The notes under the pieces: generated by a model | The model's database searches: none | What the model saw: only the letters and a program-made list of their open reading frames with translations | Told to the model about the DNA's origin: nothing | Source: Ascaphus truei | Taxonomy: Eukaryota > Chordata > Amphibia > Anura > Ascaphidae | DNA length: 64,000 nt | NCBI GenBank assembly: GCA_036426205.1 | Contig: WSYH01001941.1 | Span: 1 to 64,000 of the forward strand | Reading direction: 5' to 3' | Part shown: in pieces, positions 34,547-46,045 of the stretch | Layout: the number at the start of each line of letters is the position of its first letter | Position numbering within the stretch: the first letter of the stretch is position 1 | Position numbers and translations under genes: made by a program

Positions 34547-35281
34547 GTACATCAGGTAAGAAGTATATAGGCACACAAAGCTACAATGTAGCTGTTACCG
34601 CTAACTGCGACCAGGAACTGCAAAGGGGTTTTTTCATCAAGGGTCTCGCTTCATATCCCGCACATTCAGCAAGGGTAGAGCAGCAACCGACGAACCGATA
34701 TTTAGGCAGTCTATTGAACAGTCCCAGAGTCCAAATTGGTGCGTCTATGCATCTGATGGAACCGGAGAGCAACCAGCTCAATCTCGTGAAGCAGCATGTT
34801 CCGTCCGGTCTCCGCGCCTCTCTGTGCATCGACGAAGGTTGATGATGTAGCTTAATCAATATCCTTAGAACTCAAGAGAGATTAAAATAGGTAGGTTGAG
34901 TTCTAAGGATATTGATTATTTTGTGTCCTTCTGCGTTATATGCTACACGATCAACCGCCTTCCTTGTCCATGTGCCGTGACGTCCTCAACCTTTGTCGAC
35001 GCACAGTGAGGCGCGGAGACCGGACGGAGCACGCTGCTTCATGAGATTGAGCTGGTTGCTCTCCGGTTCCATCGGGTGCACAGACGCACCAATTTGGACT
35101 CTGGGACTGTTCAATAGACTGCCTAAATATCGGTTCGTCGGTTGCTGCTCTACCCTTGCTTAATGTGCGGGATATGAAGCGAGACCCTTGATGAAAAAAC
35201 CCCTATGCAGTTCCTGGTTGCAGTTAGCGGTAACAGCTACATTGTAGCTTCATGTGCCTATATACTTCTTATCTGATGTAC
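34547..35281. mobile_element. Fold-back (long inverted repeat), 735 bp
   Basis: Arms of about 295 bp (34547-34841 and 34984-35281) are near-identical inverted copies, starting GTACATCAG and ending CTGATGTAC. The spacer holds its own 22-bp perfect inverted repeat (34854-34875 and 34896-34917; AATCAATATCCTTAGAACTC). No coding region is seen. It sits 4 bp from the 5' LTR of element 3. Confidence 0.85.
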
Positions 35282-35437
35282 GCAGAAATACACCAAAAAG
35301 AAAAAAGAACTCAGTAGATAATAGCACTCAATATCACTAATGTTATATGGCAATCTTAAAAATATCTTTTATTTAATTGATTTTAAAATAAATGGTGCAT
35401 GAAAAGAGGGTAAGTATTAAAATAATCATGACACTAT

Positions 35438-35760
35438 GGGCCTCATGCAGTAAGCGTCGGAAAGGCACTTCTCGCCTGTTTCACGCCAAAAATGCATACC
35501 CCTATTCAGTAAAGGGCCAAAACGTGGCGAGAATCCAAAAAAAACGCCAATATGTTTGGTGTTTTTTTTTTTCCGCCATTGGCGAGGCGAGAAGAAACTT
35601 TTCGCCTCAAATAGACATTTTTTCTGCCACGCTGTATTCTAGTAGTGGCGAGTAGCTTTGCGCCGCTATTCGCCACTCTAGAATGGCGTTTTTATGCCGA
35701 ATCCGGCACGCCACAAAAAGTTGGCAAGTTGATGGTGAGGGGCTGCTGATGAGCGGCGGA
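35438..35760 (+). mobile_element. Possible PIF/Harbinger terminal region
   Basis: It starts GGGCCTCATGCAGTAAGCG, which looks like the G-rich terminal repeats of vertebrate Harbinger elements. Many short GGCGAG/TTCGCC repeats in both orientations follow, as in subterminal transposase-binding arrays. No matching opposite terminus was found in the window. The HARBI1-like gene begins 2.7 kb downstream, with a Tigger-like insertion between. Confidence 0.4.
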
Positions 35761-36391
35761 TCGTCACTTAGAAAAAAAAAGCTTGTTGAAATATATTTTG
35801 TTAGCATGCTGTCAATGGAGCTAAGACATATTAGTTTGTATTATTGATTCTGTGGTCTTTGAAATATATGATTTCTTACATGAACTAGTTCATCTTATTG
35901 ACATAATAGTGACACCTGTTACATTTATAATATTTTAAATATATCAGTTGTTACTGTTATGATTAGTTACTGAGTAAATCAATGTATTACTAATGGTAAG
36001 TCTCTGCCTAGTCTCTTAAAGGAACACTTCATATAAGATGAATCATGTTTGTCAACATAAAAACTGATATACTTCATTAACCTGAAATACCTTATAATAA
36101 TAACAAGGCTCGTGTACAAAATGATGACCTTTATTTCATAATGTTTATAAAGTTAAAAGTATGTTGCAAGTCACACATTATGCATATTGCTAATATTTAA
36201 ATGTTTTGTAGGCACGCCCTCTCTCTAGTACAGAACCTATTGTGTAACCAATTGTGTACACATTCATTAATATTCCATGAATACATTGGACACAATGCAG
36301 TGCAAAACTTGCATGTTACTACTGTTGTTCAGACAACAATGACATCACAAATGATATATGGATATAGTAAATAATCAATTCACATTATACA
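35761..36391. other. No gene seen
   Basis: AT-rich non-coding sequence. Confidence 0.5.
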
Positions 36392-36393
36392 TA

Positions 36394-36889
36394 CAGGTAA
36401 ACCCCGTTATAGCACGACCCGTTATAACGCGAATCGATTATAATGCGGTTTTCACGTGGCTCCCGTTTTTTTTGTTTAAAAAAAAAAAATTTACATTTAA
36501 AAATAGTTTTTTTTTTTTGCACACTGCACACACTGCACACACTCTCACTGCACACACTGCTCACTGCACACACTGCTCACTGCACACACTGCTCACAGCA
36601 CACACTGCTCACTGCACACACTGCTCACACTGCTCACTGCACACACTGTTCACTGCACACTGCTCACTGCACACTGCACACACTCTCACTGCACACACTG
36701 CTCATTGCACACACTGCTCACAGCACACACTCTCACTGCACACACTGCTCACACTGCTCACTGCACACTGCACACACTCTCACTGCACACACTCTTACTG
36801 CACACACTGCACACCGCACACTGCACACACTCCCTGCACACACTGCTCACTGCAAACACTGCTCACTGCACACACTGCTCACTCTCTCA

Positions 36890-36930
<41 letters not shown>

Positions 36931-37691
36931 CCATATACACACACACCCACACCCATATATACACATACACACACACACATATACACACACACATCCATAT
37001 ATACACACAGTTTCTCTCCCACATATACATACACACACACTCTCTCACTCTACATAGATGGGGGGGGTCGGAACAGAGGAAAGGCCATGACCAGCACCAG
37101 CACCTGCCCCCCCCCTCCTCCCACGCAGGCAGCGGGAGCACCGGGGACAGCGGTGGGGAGAAGAAACCCTCCGCTACCACCTCCATGCAGGCAGCGGGAG
37201 CACCGGGCACATGGGGGGGATCAGAGGTAAGCGGGAACACGAGGGACATCCCCGCTCCCATCTTCTGCCCCGCAGGCTGTCACGCAGTGACAGGGAGAAG
37301 CGGGAACTGGAGGGACATCCCCGCTCCCATCTCCTGCCCTGCGGGCTGTCACACGGTGACAGGGGGAAGCGGGGACCAGAGGGACATCCTTGCTCCCATC
37401 TCCTGCCCCGCGGGCTGTTACGCGGTGACAGGGGGAAGCGGGAACCCGAGGGACATCCCTGTCCCATCTCCTGCCCCGCGGGAGGAAGGGTGCTGCGGGG
37501 GGGAGGGTGATGATGCGCCGATGCTGCCGGGGGGTGGCGGTTTTGGCCAGGGGGGAAAGGAACTCAGGCCTTTGGGAAACACTGTTCTAACTAATTTTTT
37601 TGCTGCGGCCATTTTGTTTTTGCGCGACCCCGTTACTAACGCAGTGGTCTCGGGGTGGACCCCGAGGACCGCGTGCTAACGGGTTTACCTG
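36394..37691. mobile_element. Tigger-like non-autonomous DNA transposon B
   Basis: Left end CAGGTAAACCCCGTTATAGC and right end ...CTAACGGGTTTACCTG are inverted and flanked by TA (36392-36393 and 37692-37693). The interior repeats copy A's plan: CACTGCA satellite (about 36519-36890), (CA)n (36893-37060) and 69-bp GC-rich units at 37247, 37316, 37385 and 37454. The family therefore spread with these tandem repeats inside. Confidence 0.8.
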
Positions 37692-37693
37692 TA

Positions 37694-38102
37694 TTTTTTG
37701 TATTGACGGATATTGTTTCCAGCACAAAAATGTGTGTGAAATGACACAAATATTCTTACTAAACACCTTCATCCGGCAATATGCTTTTATATATTTCTCT
37801 ACATTCATGTAATCAAAATCTTCTTGCACACACTTGTGTACATACAAATTAAATGCATTATTAATGTGTTGGTACCTTGTTGTAACCAATGTTGTATAGT
37901 CATTTTACAAACATGTATCATTATTAGCTAACGATGTTTTTATGTGCAAATTAACTCAAACAAAGTTACTCATTGTTTGTAAACAGTAATATGACATGAA
38001 AAAGCAAATATATTTAGACAACAGGTTCATTAAATTCAGTCATGTGACCTAATCACATATGTATTTAAAGGAGGAACAATCAACCCTCCTTGTGACGTGG
38101 AC
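37694..38102. other. Upstream region of HARBI1-like gene
   Basis: AT-rich, with no distinct promoter element that I can support. The sequence ATTTAAAGGAGG lies about 30-40 bp before the first in-frame ATG. Confidence 0.35.
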
Positions 38103-40284
38103 ATGGATATTCAAAGAAGACGTTTGCTGATGAGAAGGCGGAGGCTTGTTTTGCAGGAGGGACAAAATAGACAGGATGTGAGAGGGAGAGGAGAGGGACA
38201 GGAGAGGGATAGGAGGAGAAGACAGAGGAGAGACGTGTTGGTAGCCCATCCACGTGTGTACCGTGAAAGAACACTTTTATATGGGCTGAGTGAGGAGGAG
38301 ATTATAAATAAGAGCAGATTTGGATAGTGTAACAGGCAGAGGTTGTGCAGTCCCTGGTCTTGTTAAAATGCTGTGCTCATTACATTTTTTGGCTTCTGCG
38401 TCTTTTCAAACAACTGTGGGCATAGTGGGTGGGGTTTCGCAGTCATCATTCTCGCGGGCCTTTAGCCAGTTTCTATGTGCACTGACTAGACGCGCTAGGA
38501 ATTATATTAATTTTCCTAGAGAGCAGACAGAGTGGCTGGAAGTCAGAAATGGCTTTTATAACATAGCTGGGATGCCATGTGTGATGGGTGCAATCGATTG
38601 CACCTATGTTGTTTTGATCCCGCCTAGTCAGAGTGAGCATGCATACCGTAATAGAAAACACTACCATTCCCTGAATGTGCAGGTGGTATGCGATGCCACG
38701 ATGAAGATTATGAATGTGGTAGCCAGATTCTGTGGTTCCAGCCATGATTCATCTATCCTTAGAAACTCATCAGTTTTCCATGCCTTTGAAAATGGGTCTT
38801 TTGGGCATGGTTGGCTGGTGGGTGAGTACATATTAAGAAGTGTTAACATACATATGTCATCATGTCTAATGTGGTCACATTTTAAATTGTATTTATTAAC
38901 TGAACTTTGTATCATAATGCCAAATAATATTAAACATACTTATTATGCAATTTTCATATTATTTTTAGCATAATAGTGTATTGGATACATATTTGCTAAT
39001 ATGTCCACCCACACACACACACAATAACACTAGAACACAAGTGCTATATAGGGGTTCTGTGTGTCTTTTGTATTACAATTGTGAGTATTGTTGAAGCCAA
39101 AATATTTAGGACATTATATTTAATGTCCCATGTCTGAGATGATAAGTAAACATGCACATATATCATGTGAAAACAAGAAAAACATATTTCAATAATGATC
39201 ACTTACACAATCATATTTAGTATATGCAAAATTTGCATTAGGTGACGATAACGATGTTGTATTAAAATATGTGAAATCATATATGTCAAGTAACACTTGG
39301 ATAGCTGGCGTTAGTAAACAACATTTGGTGTACACCTACCAACAATTACATAACAATACAATCATACCTTTAACTGACTGCAGTATATAGCAGCACAGCG
39401 ATAGGTTCTGTATTTCCTATGCACCAATTAGTACTCAATTACTGTGGCATTACATATATGGTTATTACTATCGTTCCTAATAAAACATACCACTAGCTAA
39501 TCGCTCTATACGAAGGTTACTAGGGCCAGTGAGTTCACCAACACTGGACTTTATTATCCTATTTGATACTCCCCTGGAGTAATTTACCCCAAGAGTCTAC
39601 AAAACACTTGGTATTATTTAATACATGTTTTAAACCCCATTGTTTTAACTAAGTTTTTGAATAAATATGTTTTAACTCATTCACCATCTCACATAGGAAT
39701 AGAGTGCTATATAGGGGTTCTGTGTGTCTTTAGTATTACTCTTAATTTGCCCCTCAAAGCACCATTCCCTCCATTACAAGCTGTATCGGGGGTATCTAAC
39801 TAGTATACAAATACTCACAATTGACAATGAAACATATAGGTTACAACATGACTACAATGTATCGTGTGTACATTAATTTTCACATAGGTGACTCAGGTTA
39901 CGGGATCCGACCATGGCTTTTGACACCATTGGCTAATCCGCAATCACCTGCAGAGGAGCAGTATAATGTTGCACACATATCCACTCGGTCAGTTATCGAG
40001 CGTACTTTTGACTGTTGAAAAGTCGGTTCAGGTGTTTAGATAAAACTGGCGGTGCATTACAGTATAAGCCTGAGAAGGTGTCTGACATAGTCATTTGTTG
40101 TTGCATTCTGCACAATATTGCATTGCGTCATAATCTTGAAGGCGACATACGGGAGAGGCTTGAGGAAGAGCCTCCTGTATATGCTGCAGGTGACAATGAA
40201 AAGACAGCCAGTGGTGTTGAGACATGTCAGAATGTGATCGACACCTATTTTTCAGGTAACCAACAAGGTAGATATGAATATTAA
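38103..40284 (+). pseudogene. HARBI1-like PIF/Harbinger transposase, frameshifted
   Basis: Exon 1 starts at ATG 38103 with an Arg-rich N-terminus (RRRLLMRRRRLVLQEGQ). A frameshift near 38320 leads to AVPGLVKMLCSLHFLASASF and QTTVGIVGGVSQSSFSRAFS. The DDE core shows GAIDCTYV (Asp), RNRKHYHSLNVQVVCD, FCGSSHDSSILR (Asp) and, after an intron with GT-AG ends (38822-39887), GDSGYGIRPWLLTPL and TRSVIERTF (Glu). A second frameshift/stop near 40015 precedes KSRFRCLDKTGGALQYKPEK, ICCCILHNIALRHN and the stop at 40284. All three catalytic residues are present, but two frame breaks make it inactive as read. HARBI-type transposases work with a Myb-like partner, which is present at 54.9 kb. Confidence 0.9.
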
Positions 40285-41756
40285 GAAATACATTCATTAA
40301 AATGTCGTTGAATGACATGTGTAACCTTCTTATCATCATAGGATAGTGTTGGTTCTCCTCCTCACATTTAACATCTGTGTTGTTTGGCCAAGCACATCTG
40401 GATATTGTATGTATTTTTTTCGATTTCATTTTTTACAAATATAAAAAAAAATTGTTATATCATGTATGCATGAATGAACAATGTTGTCCAAGTACAAATT
40501 ATATTTCATGTTTGCTGTCCTATATGCTTGTTATTAATATTTATTAGTGTAGCTGTCAAATATCTTGCACATTATTGATAACAAATGCGAGACTTGCACA
40601 AGAACTGAGTTCATGGTTCAGGGATGCCAATATGAACCAATCCATGGATACAGCAACAACAGATGATCCATGACTCCTTTGATTTAGCACAAGTCAACAT
40701 GATTGAACATACAGTTGTGTATGTTTTGAAAACAATTTAAATACAAATCCGTATAGCCTTTGCTAATCTCTGTTGCTGCTGTATCTGAGTGAAAGAACAT
40801 GAATATTTTATCAACATTCACTAGTGTTCAAAGTAAATATGTGACGTCATCACACTCATTGTCCTAGCTTCAAAAAATACAGTTTTCATGGTGATTGTTA
40901 GTTGTCAACAACAGTGTAACTAATTGTAATGTTCATAAAAAAATAATGATACGAGTGAATTTCTATCTTATTTTAATATATCTGTAGATGAATTACATAC
41001 TGTAGTATGAACGTGTATGTTAACAAGCAGGAAAATGTCTATTTACTATCTGTATTTTATAAAGAAGTATACATAATGTGTGATCTTTAACCTCAGCTGC
41101 CAATGTATAATGTTTTTATAATTGTATTTTTTATGTTTTGCAATGTGTGATAATAGTTATATGAACATTAATGCTGAAAAAACATATACATGTTCAATGT
41201 ATCATTTGTCATGCATTTCACAAACTGTGCAATACATGATGTTATAAATATTATCAAGTCACTTTTGTTATAGTTAATGCTATATGTCCAACATATGGGA
41301 AACATATACATAATGAAATCAAATATATAAATTTCAAAAACATAATTAAAATTATTATTAAAGTGTTACATATACTGATATAGTTAGTATGAGTATAAAT
41401 TTGACTAATGTTATGAATAACTACATGTAACATCAGTAATAGGCAACTGATGAAGTTACATTCACTACAAGCAGAAATAAGCGTCACTGAGGAAATAAGC
41501 ATTACAGTGTTTGCAACCATAGTAACATTCATTCAAACTGTGGCACACGTCTCAAATCAGCAAACTCTCTTTGTGTAGCCAGGTACATTCATTGATTGTG
41601 ACTCCATGTCAGAGTGATATTTCTGAAATACAAAGGACATACTTTTCAAAATTTTCATCGCAATGATTATGTTATTATGAATATTTTTTATTATGCTGTT
41701 AATGAGTACATGTTAACGCATAAGGTACACATATGCTTCAATTATAAGTTGTTTTA
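40285..41756. other. No gene seen
   Basis: AT-rich non-coding sequence downstream of the transposase. Confidence 0.5.
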
Positions 41757-42510
41757 TGCTGCGGTCACAGTGACTGGCAGAGCGCGCGCCTCTGTGTGCA
41801 TTGTGCGCGGAAACACCTGCCTCCCAGTCACTCATGGCCGACTACATGCGTCGGCGCACATTCAACAGCCGCGCTGTACTGCAAGATTCCACACACTGCT
41901 AAAATTAAAGCTGCGGTCCCAGTAATGTTTGCGCGCACGGCGCGGCATGTGCTGTGCGTGTAAGCACTGCCCCTCAATGGTGCTGGGCCAAGTACGCCCC
42001 GTCACGCTGAAGGTGCAGCCGCGCCGTGATGCAGGGTTTTTTCCAACTCTATCAAACTTACTTCAAACCCTGCGACGGAGGCGTGGCCACGCCCCCACCG
42101 GCGGTTCACCCAATGAGGGCAAACAAGCCGCGTGACATCATGGCCATGCCCCCGCAAATGCACAATCACACCCCCTCCCATCGCAAGATCCCTCTCTCCC
42201 TCACAGACCGCAAATCGCGGTTAGCGCTGTGCACGCACCCCCTCCACCGCCGGGCACGCGTGTAACAGACATTTGTGGCACCTCTGCCTTATTATGTGTG
42301 GAACTTGCGACGTAGCTGTGGCCACTCCCACGGCGGCGGTTCCGCCAATGAGGGCGAACCAGGCACGTGAGGTCATGGACACGCCCCCGCTAACAGCCGA
42401 ACACGCCCCCTCCCATCACAAGCTCTCCCTCTTTCCTGTGACATAAGATCACGGTTAGCGCTGTGCACGTGCAGACCACCCCGTCCTCCGTGCGTGTCAC
42501 ACTAATGCTT
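41757..42510. repeat. GC-rich block with tandem ~160-bp duplication
   Basis: A CpG-rich island in AT-rich surroundings. A segment with GCGGTTCACCCAATGAGGGC, ACGCCCCC and GCGGTTAGCGCTGTGCACG (about 42085-42240) is repeated with changes at about 42310-42475. CCAAT and GC-box-like motifs recur in each copy. It could be promoter-like or part of an unrecognised repeat. Confidence 0.5.
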
Positions 42511-43026
42511 GTTACCGCTGCTTAATTTCTAAGTACAAGGGTTGAACAATAATTGTGTTGTGAGCGTTTATTAGTATGCTTACATAATACGTGTGCACAC
42601 GCAACAGAGATTGCACACACATCATATTGTCTAATCCATGTAGGTCATCATAGTTATGAGCCCGCATTGTCACCCGATCACGTAGCCACGTCACAGATGG
42701 ACGCGACTATCACATTAGCCAATGTGTAATTGTAAACAAATCATTTGACATGATCGTGTGTGGATATACATGTGTAATGTTTGCAACAATGGGATAACTG
42801 TTATGTAACTGAACGTTACGTGTGTCATTTACACACTTAATTTATTTTTGTGGCAACAGTCATAATGTATATGTACACGTGTTACAATGTGTGTGAATTG
42901 AGAAGAAATGTTTGGCTTTAGCGTCTGCGTCAGTGATACTGCACATGATGCAGTGTTATTGTCAAGTAGAAATAGTTTTCTCATAGTGTAAGGATAACAA
43001 TGTTTACCTTTTTATTTGTAGTTAAA

Positions 43027-43085
43027 AACGAGCTTGCTGGAATATGCAGCTGCTGCCGCCGCTGTGTCCGCCGCCGCTGCTGCTA
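43027..43085. repeat. GCN trinucleotide-rich stretch
   Basis: GCTGCTGCCGCCGCTGTGTC-type repeats are read as Ala runs on both strands. On plus it follows a pyrimidine-rich AG (TTTTTATTTGTAG), so it could be an exon edge, but no gene can be assigned. Confidence 0.5.
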
Positions 43086-43112
43086 TGCAGAGACGGATTG
43101 CCAATCGTTGAC

Positions 43113-44069
43113 TCAATCCTGGGGCTGCTGAGGCACATACATCTCTGTGAGACCGTCATATAGTTGTTCACGGTTTGGTTGCCAGGACACGGACTGAGGC
43201 AGGTACACAGGTTCTCTGTTTTCCCATGCACACAGGTTTTGACCATGTACATTATGCAACATACCATTGTAGTTACCTCCACATTGCATGTCACATTGTG
43301 GGACACACTTTTGTTGGTTTGGGTACGAGACAGCACTCTGGGAGCGTTGGTTGTAATGGGGATTACGTAAGAAGAAGCTGTTTAGCAGAAGATATGTTCC
43401 ATGTTCTAAAGTAATCTTCATAGAATCCACAACTTTCCAACAACAGTACATTTCACCAGGCAGGGGGTAGACTCGTTCAAAACATTGATTCTTTGTTAAG
43501 TTGTAACGGACTGATACTTTCCATTGCTTAGGATTAGTTGCTTCTTTGTAGTAATTATATTTGTCTTCTATAAAAGCATAAATTTCACGTACAGTACTGC
43601 TGCGACACACTTTATTCGAGCAAATACCCAGTATGTACCTGGCAGATACCTGGAATGCGCCGCTCCGCACCTCTGACAAGCCCCGTTGCGTTTGCCTTCC
43701 CAGCCACGGTTCATGCCTGGCTGACGGGCGGCTGATCTGTTAAATGATAATGATTAGGATTTAATAGGCTGCAATGCTTCGCGTGTCTACCAGATGGCAT
43801 AAATTCATGAATTGTAATGCAGTATATATATATATACTGTGCAGTATTGCAGCCAGCGGGAATAAAATGCTTCAATCCCTGCCGGGAAAATAATGCAATG
43901 CACTCGGGCAGAAAACGGTCACAAACCTCAATACACCCGAGTATACCCGAATTCGTGGGACTAGCCGAGCTCGAATAAAGTGTGTCGCCAGTGTAGCTTT
44001 CTTATCTTGTTGTGATTCTATTGATTCAAAAATTAAAAAATGTAATGGTCGTCTCACACTTGAAGCCAT
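43113..44069 (-). pseudogene. Forkhead-like ORF split by a MITE
   Basis: On the minus strand ATG 44069 starts MASSVRRPLHFLIFESIESQ then QDKKAT. A 396-bp MITE follows, and beyond it the frame resumes with VREIYAFIEDKYNYYKE, WKVSVRYNLTKNQCFERVYP and YCCWKV. Together these follow a forkhead (winged-helix) domain: N-terminal Arg-Pro-Pro-like start, helix 2 (EIYxFIE...YY), recognition helix (W..SVR.NL....CF.RV). Forkhead proteins bind DNA as transcription factors. The C-terminal ~100 residues (Gln/Tyr/Asn-rich, ending MYVPQQPQD) match nothing I know. Pre-insertion length would be about 185-190 residues in one exon. Usual family residues differ (SVRHNLS is SVRYNLT), so it is divergent. Which FOX class it belongs to is unknown. 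Confidence 0.65.
43597..43992 (+). mobile_element. GTA-site MITE, copy 1 (396 bp)
   Basis: The ends are imperfect inverted repeats (CTGCTGCGACACACTTTATT left; complement of ACTGGCGACACACTTTATT right), flanked by GTA at 43594-43596 and 43993-43995. Removing the element and one GTA restores the reading frame of the forkhead-like ORF around it. Three-bp duplications and ACTGG ends suggest a CACTA/EnSpm-like group, but this is unproven. Confidence 0.8.
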
Positions 44070-44374
44070 GTCTATTCGCTTGTAAATTGATGTTAATAAT
44101 GACAAATTCAAAGCTTCTCTTCCAAATACACAATTGGATACTTTTTATCAATGTGACGTGATTTTCAAGGTTAAAAAACAAAAGCCACTTTTTGCAGCTC
44201 AAAAACTCCCACAAGTAGGTGTTTATAAATAAAAGCATGATCAAATAGTTCCGTTACACATTTTTCTTTACTTCGTAATGATTAGTAATGCTATTTTTAC
44301 ACAATTAATCTTCACCAAAAGTGTGTTTACTTTTGTATTTTTAAATAAATGAGTGGGAACTAAGATCACTTTAA

Positions 44375-45349
44375 GGGGAATTTGCCTGCTTACAGTGTGA
44401 TTGTGACAAATCTATTACAGAGTGCTTTTCCTGGTAATGTACAGGTTAATAAAAGCTTCAATCAGACTTAGAACTTTTGCAACTAATATTGACAGATTTA
44501 TTATAAATCATTCTATCTGGCAATGCACAGGTTATTAAGAATCTATATTAGTGTAGGGACCCTTGAAACGTGGTCTGCCGTGCAGTTGGCTCAAGGGCTT
44601 ACAACAATTTGGCCAAAATGTTAAACTAAAAGACCATTTTATTTATTAGTTATTTATACATGTATATTTAGGCACTGTACCGTATATAAGTTTTTCTGGA
44701 TGTGCACTGAGCTTTGTCTGTGTTTTTCGTTATGTCTTTGGTTTTAACTATATATATCGCCATGCTCAGTAGCACTCCTCTGTGAAACTTATATGCTTAT
44801 ATATATGTTGTGGGTATTTTGGGGGTTCAATATAAGCTTGTAGGTGTTCTGTATGTTTTATAATTCTTGTTTAGCTAGTCTTAGCTGATTGGAGGGTGGC
44901 AACCTCCAACCTAATTGAAGCTCACTCCCTCCCACATTTAAATGGTTAAAAGCTCACTCCATGGCATCTCCCACTCTCAGGGGAACTTGCCTGCTTACAG
45001 TGTGATTGTGACAAATCTATTACAGAGTGCTTTTCCTGGTAATGTACAGGTTAATTAAAGCTTCGATCAGACTTAGACCTTTTGCAACTAATATTGACAG
45101 ATTTATTATAAAGCATTCTTCCTGGCAATGCACAGGTTATTAAGAATCTATATTAGTGTAGGGACCCTTGAAACATGTTCTACCGTGCAGTTGGCTCAAG
45201 GGCTTACAACAATTTGGCCAAAATGTTAAACTAAAAGACCATTATATTTATTAGTTATTTATACATGTATATTTAGGCACTGTACCGTATATACGTTTTT
45301 CTGGATGTGCACTGAGCTTTGTCTGTGTTTTTTGTTATGTCTTTGGTTT

Positions 45350-45353
<4 letters not shown>
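44375..45353. repeat. Tandem ~605-bp repeat, about 1.6 copies
   Basis: The segment starting GGGGAATTTGCCTGCTTACA (44375) recurs at 44980 and stays similar for about 375 bp, to GTCTTTGGTTTTAA. The unit contains TAGGGACCCTTGAAACGTGG with a short hairpin. The second copy runs directly into (TA)n. Confidence 0.8.
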
Positions 45354-45398
<45 letters not shown>

Positions 45399-45465
45399 GT
45401 ATATACATACATATGTATATACATATACACACAAACACACATGTGTGTGGGTGGGTATATATATA
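45354..45465. repeat. (TA)n/(CA)n microsatellite
   Basis: A TA run followed by ACATACATATGTATATAC-type and CA repeats. It separates the 605-bp tandem repeat from the hammerhead satellite. Confidence 0.95.
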
Positions 45466-45468
45466 TTA

Positions 45469-45526
45469 AGACCAGCCTCACACTGATGATACCCATCAAG
45501 GTTGAAACATGTATGTGAGTAGGTCT
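45469..45526 (+). ncRNA. Type I hammerhead ribozyme, monomer 1
   Basis: Core CTGATGA (45483-45489) and GAAA (45504-45507) are both present. Helix II is ACC/GGT (45491-45493/45500-45502) with a U-U closing mismatch. Helix III is ACA/TGT (45507-45512) without a loop, as in other type I forms. Helix I is CTCACA/TGTGAG (45477-45482/45514-45519), extended after an internal loop by AGACC/GGTCT (45469-45473/45522-45526). Self-cleavage would be after A45513. TGATG/CATCA could form a competing hairpin. Confidence 0.65.
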
Positions 45527-45640
45527 AATGGCTTTGCATCTCATCCCAGCCTCTGTTTAATGCTGTGTTTAAAACAGCACATTGGCTTGGATTGGCTTGT
45601 GTTAATATGAGCTTGAGACAAAAGGTGGCACTGAGTGCTC

Positions 45641-45743
45641 ATTTGCCATGTCATTTCCCAAATCCCTTGCTGCAGTGGAAGGTGCTGTATGCTGGGTGAC
45701 AATGGGGAAAGACAGGGTTGCAGACCTGTCTAGACATGCAAAT
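45641..45743 (+). promoter_or_regulatory. Inverted octamer sites, monomer 1
   Basis: ATTTGCCAT (45641, one extra base) and ATGCAAAT (45736-45743) face each other within inverted TCATTTGC...GCAAATGA arms. Octamers are the main distal element of snRNA-type promoters. Confidence 0.5.
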
Positions 45744-45811
45744 GAACATACAGTAATATTTACAGTTGCTTTATGCTTTACTGTGGAGGGTTTTGTCACT
45801 TTTTTTTACCC

Positions 45812-45829
45812 CACCATAACTTATGACAG
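45812..45829 (+). promoter_or_regulatory. PSE-like box, monomer 1
   Basis: CACCATAACTTATGACAG resembles vertebrate snRNA proximal sequence elements (compare ACCGTAACTTGAAAG of U6). It ends about 40 bp before the hammerhead of monomer 2, about right for a start site at the ribozyme. Similarity judged by eye only. Confidence 0.4.
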
Positions 45830-45868
45830 TGGTGATTACCTAGTCTAGTCTCAAACCTGCTAGCCATT

Positions 45869-45927
45869 AAGACCAGCCGCCACACTGATGATACCCATCA
45901 GGTTGAAACTGTTGTGGAGTAGGGTCT
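45869..45927 (+). ncRNA. Hammerhead motif, monomer 2 (degenerate)
   Basis: CTGATGA (45885-45891), the ACC/GGT helix II and GAAAC are kept, and helix I still pairs as CCACA/TGTGG. The ATGTA of helix III has been altered (GAAACTGTTG), so cleavage is doubtful. Confidence 0.5.
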
Positions 45928-46045
45928 AATGGCTTTGTATCTCACCCCAGCCTCTGTTTAAAAGCTGTGTTTTAAAACAGCATGCATTGGCTTAGGATTG
46001 GCTTGTGTAATATGATTTTGAGACAAAAAGTGGCACTGAGTGCTC

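Noticed and set aside
28699..34547. Target-site duplication of gypsy element 3
   Set aside because: The flanks are CTGCT and CTGTG, which match at only three positions, so no duplication is claimed.
43020..43110. Poly-Ala exon spliced to the transposase
   Set aside because: There is a plausible acceptor at 43020, but joining it in the phase of the 40256 donor gives a Cys/Arg-rich, unlikely peptide. The transposase already ends at 40284.
44555..44600. TAGGGACCCTTGAAACGTGG, repeated near 45160, as a hammerhead
   Set aside because: A helix II-like hairpin followed by GAAAC is present, but the CTGANGA core is missing and helix I does not pair. At most a decayed relative.
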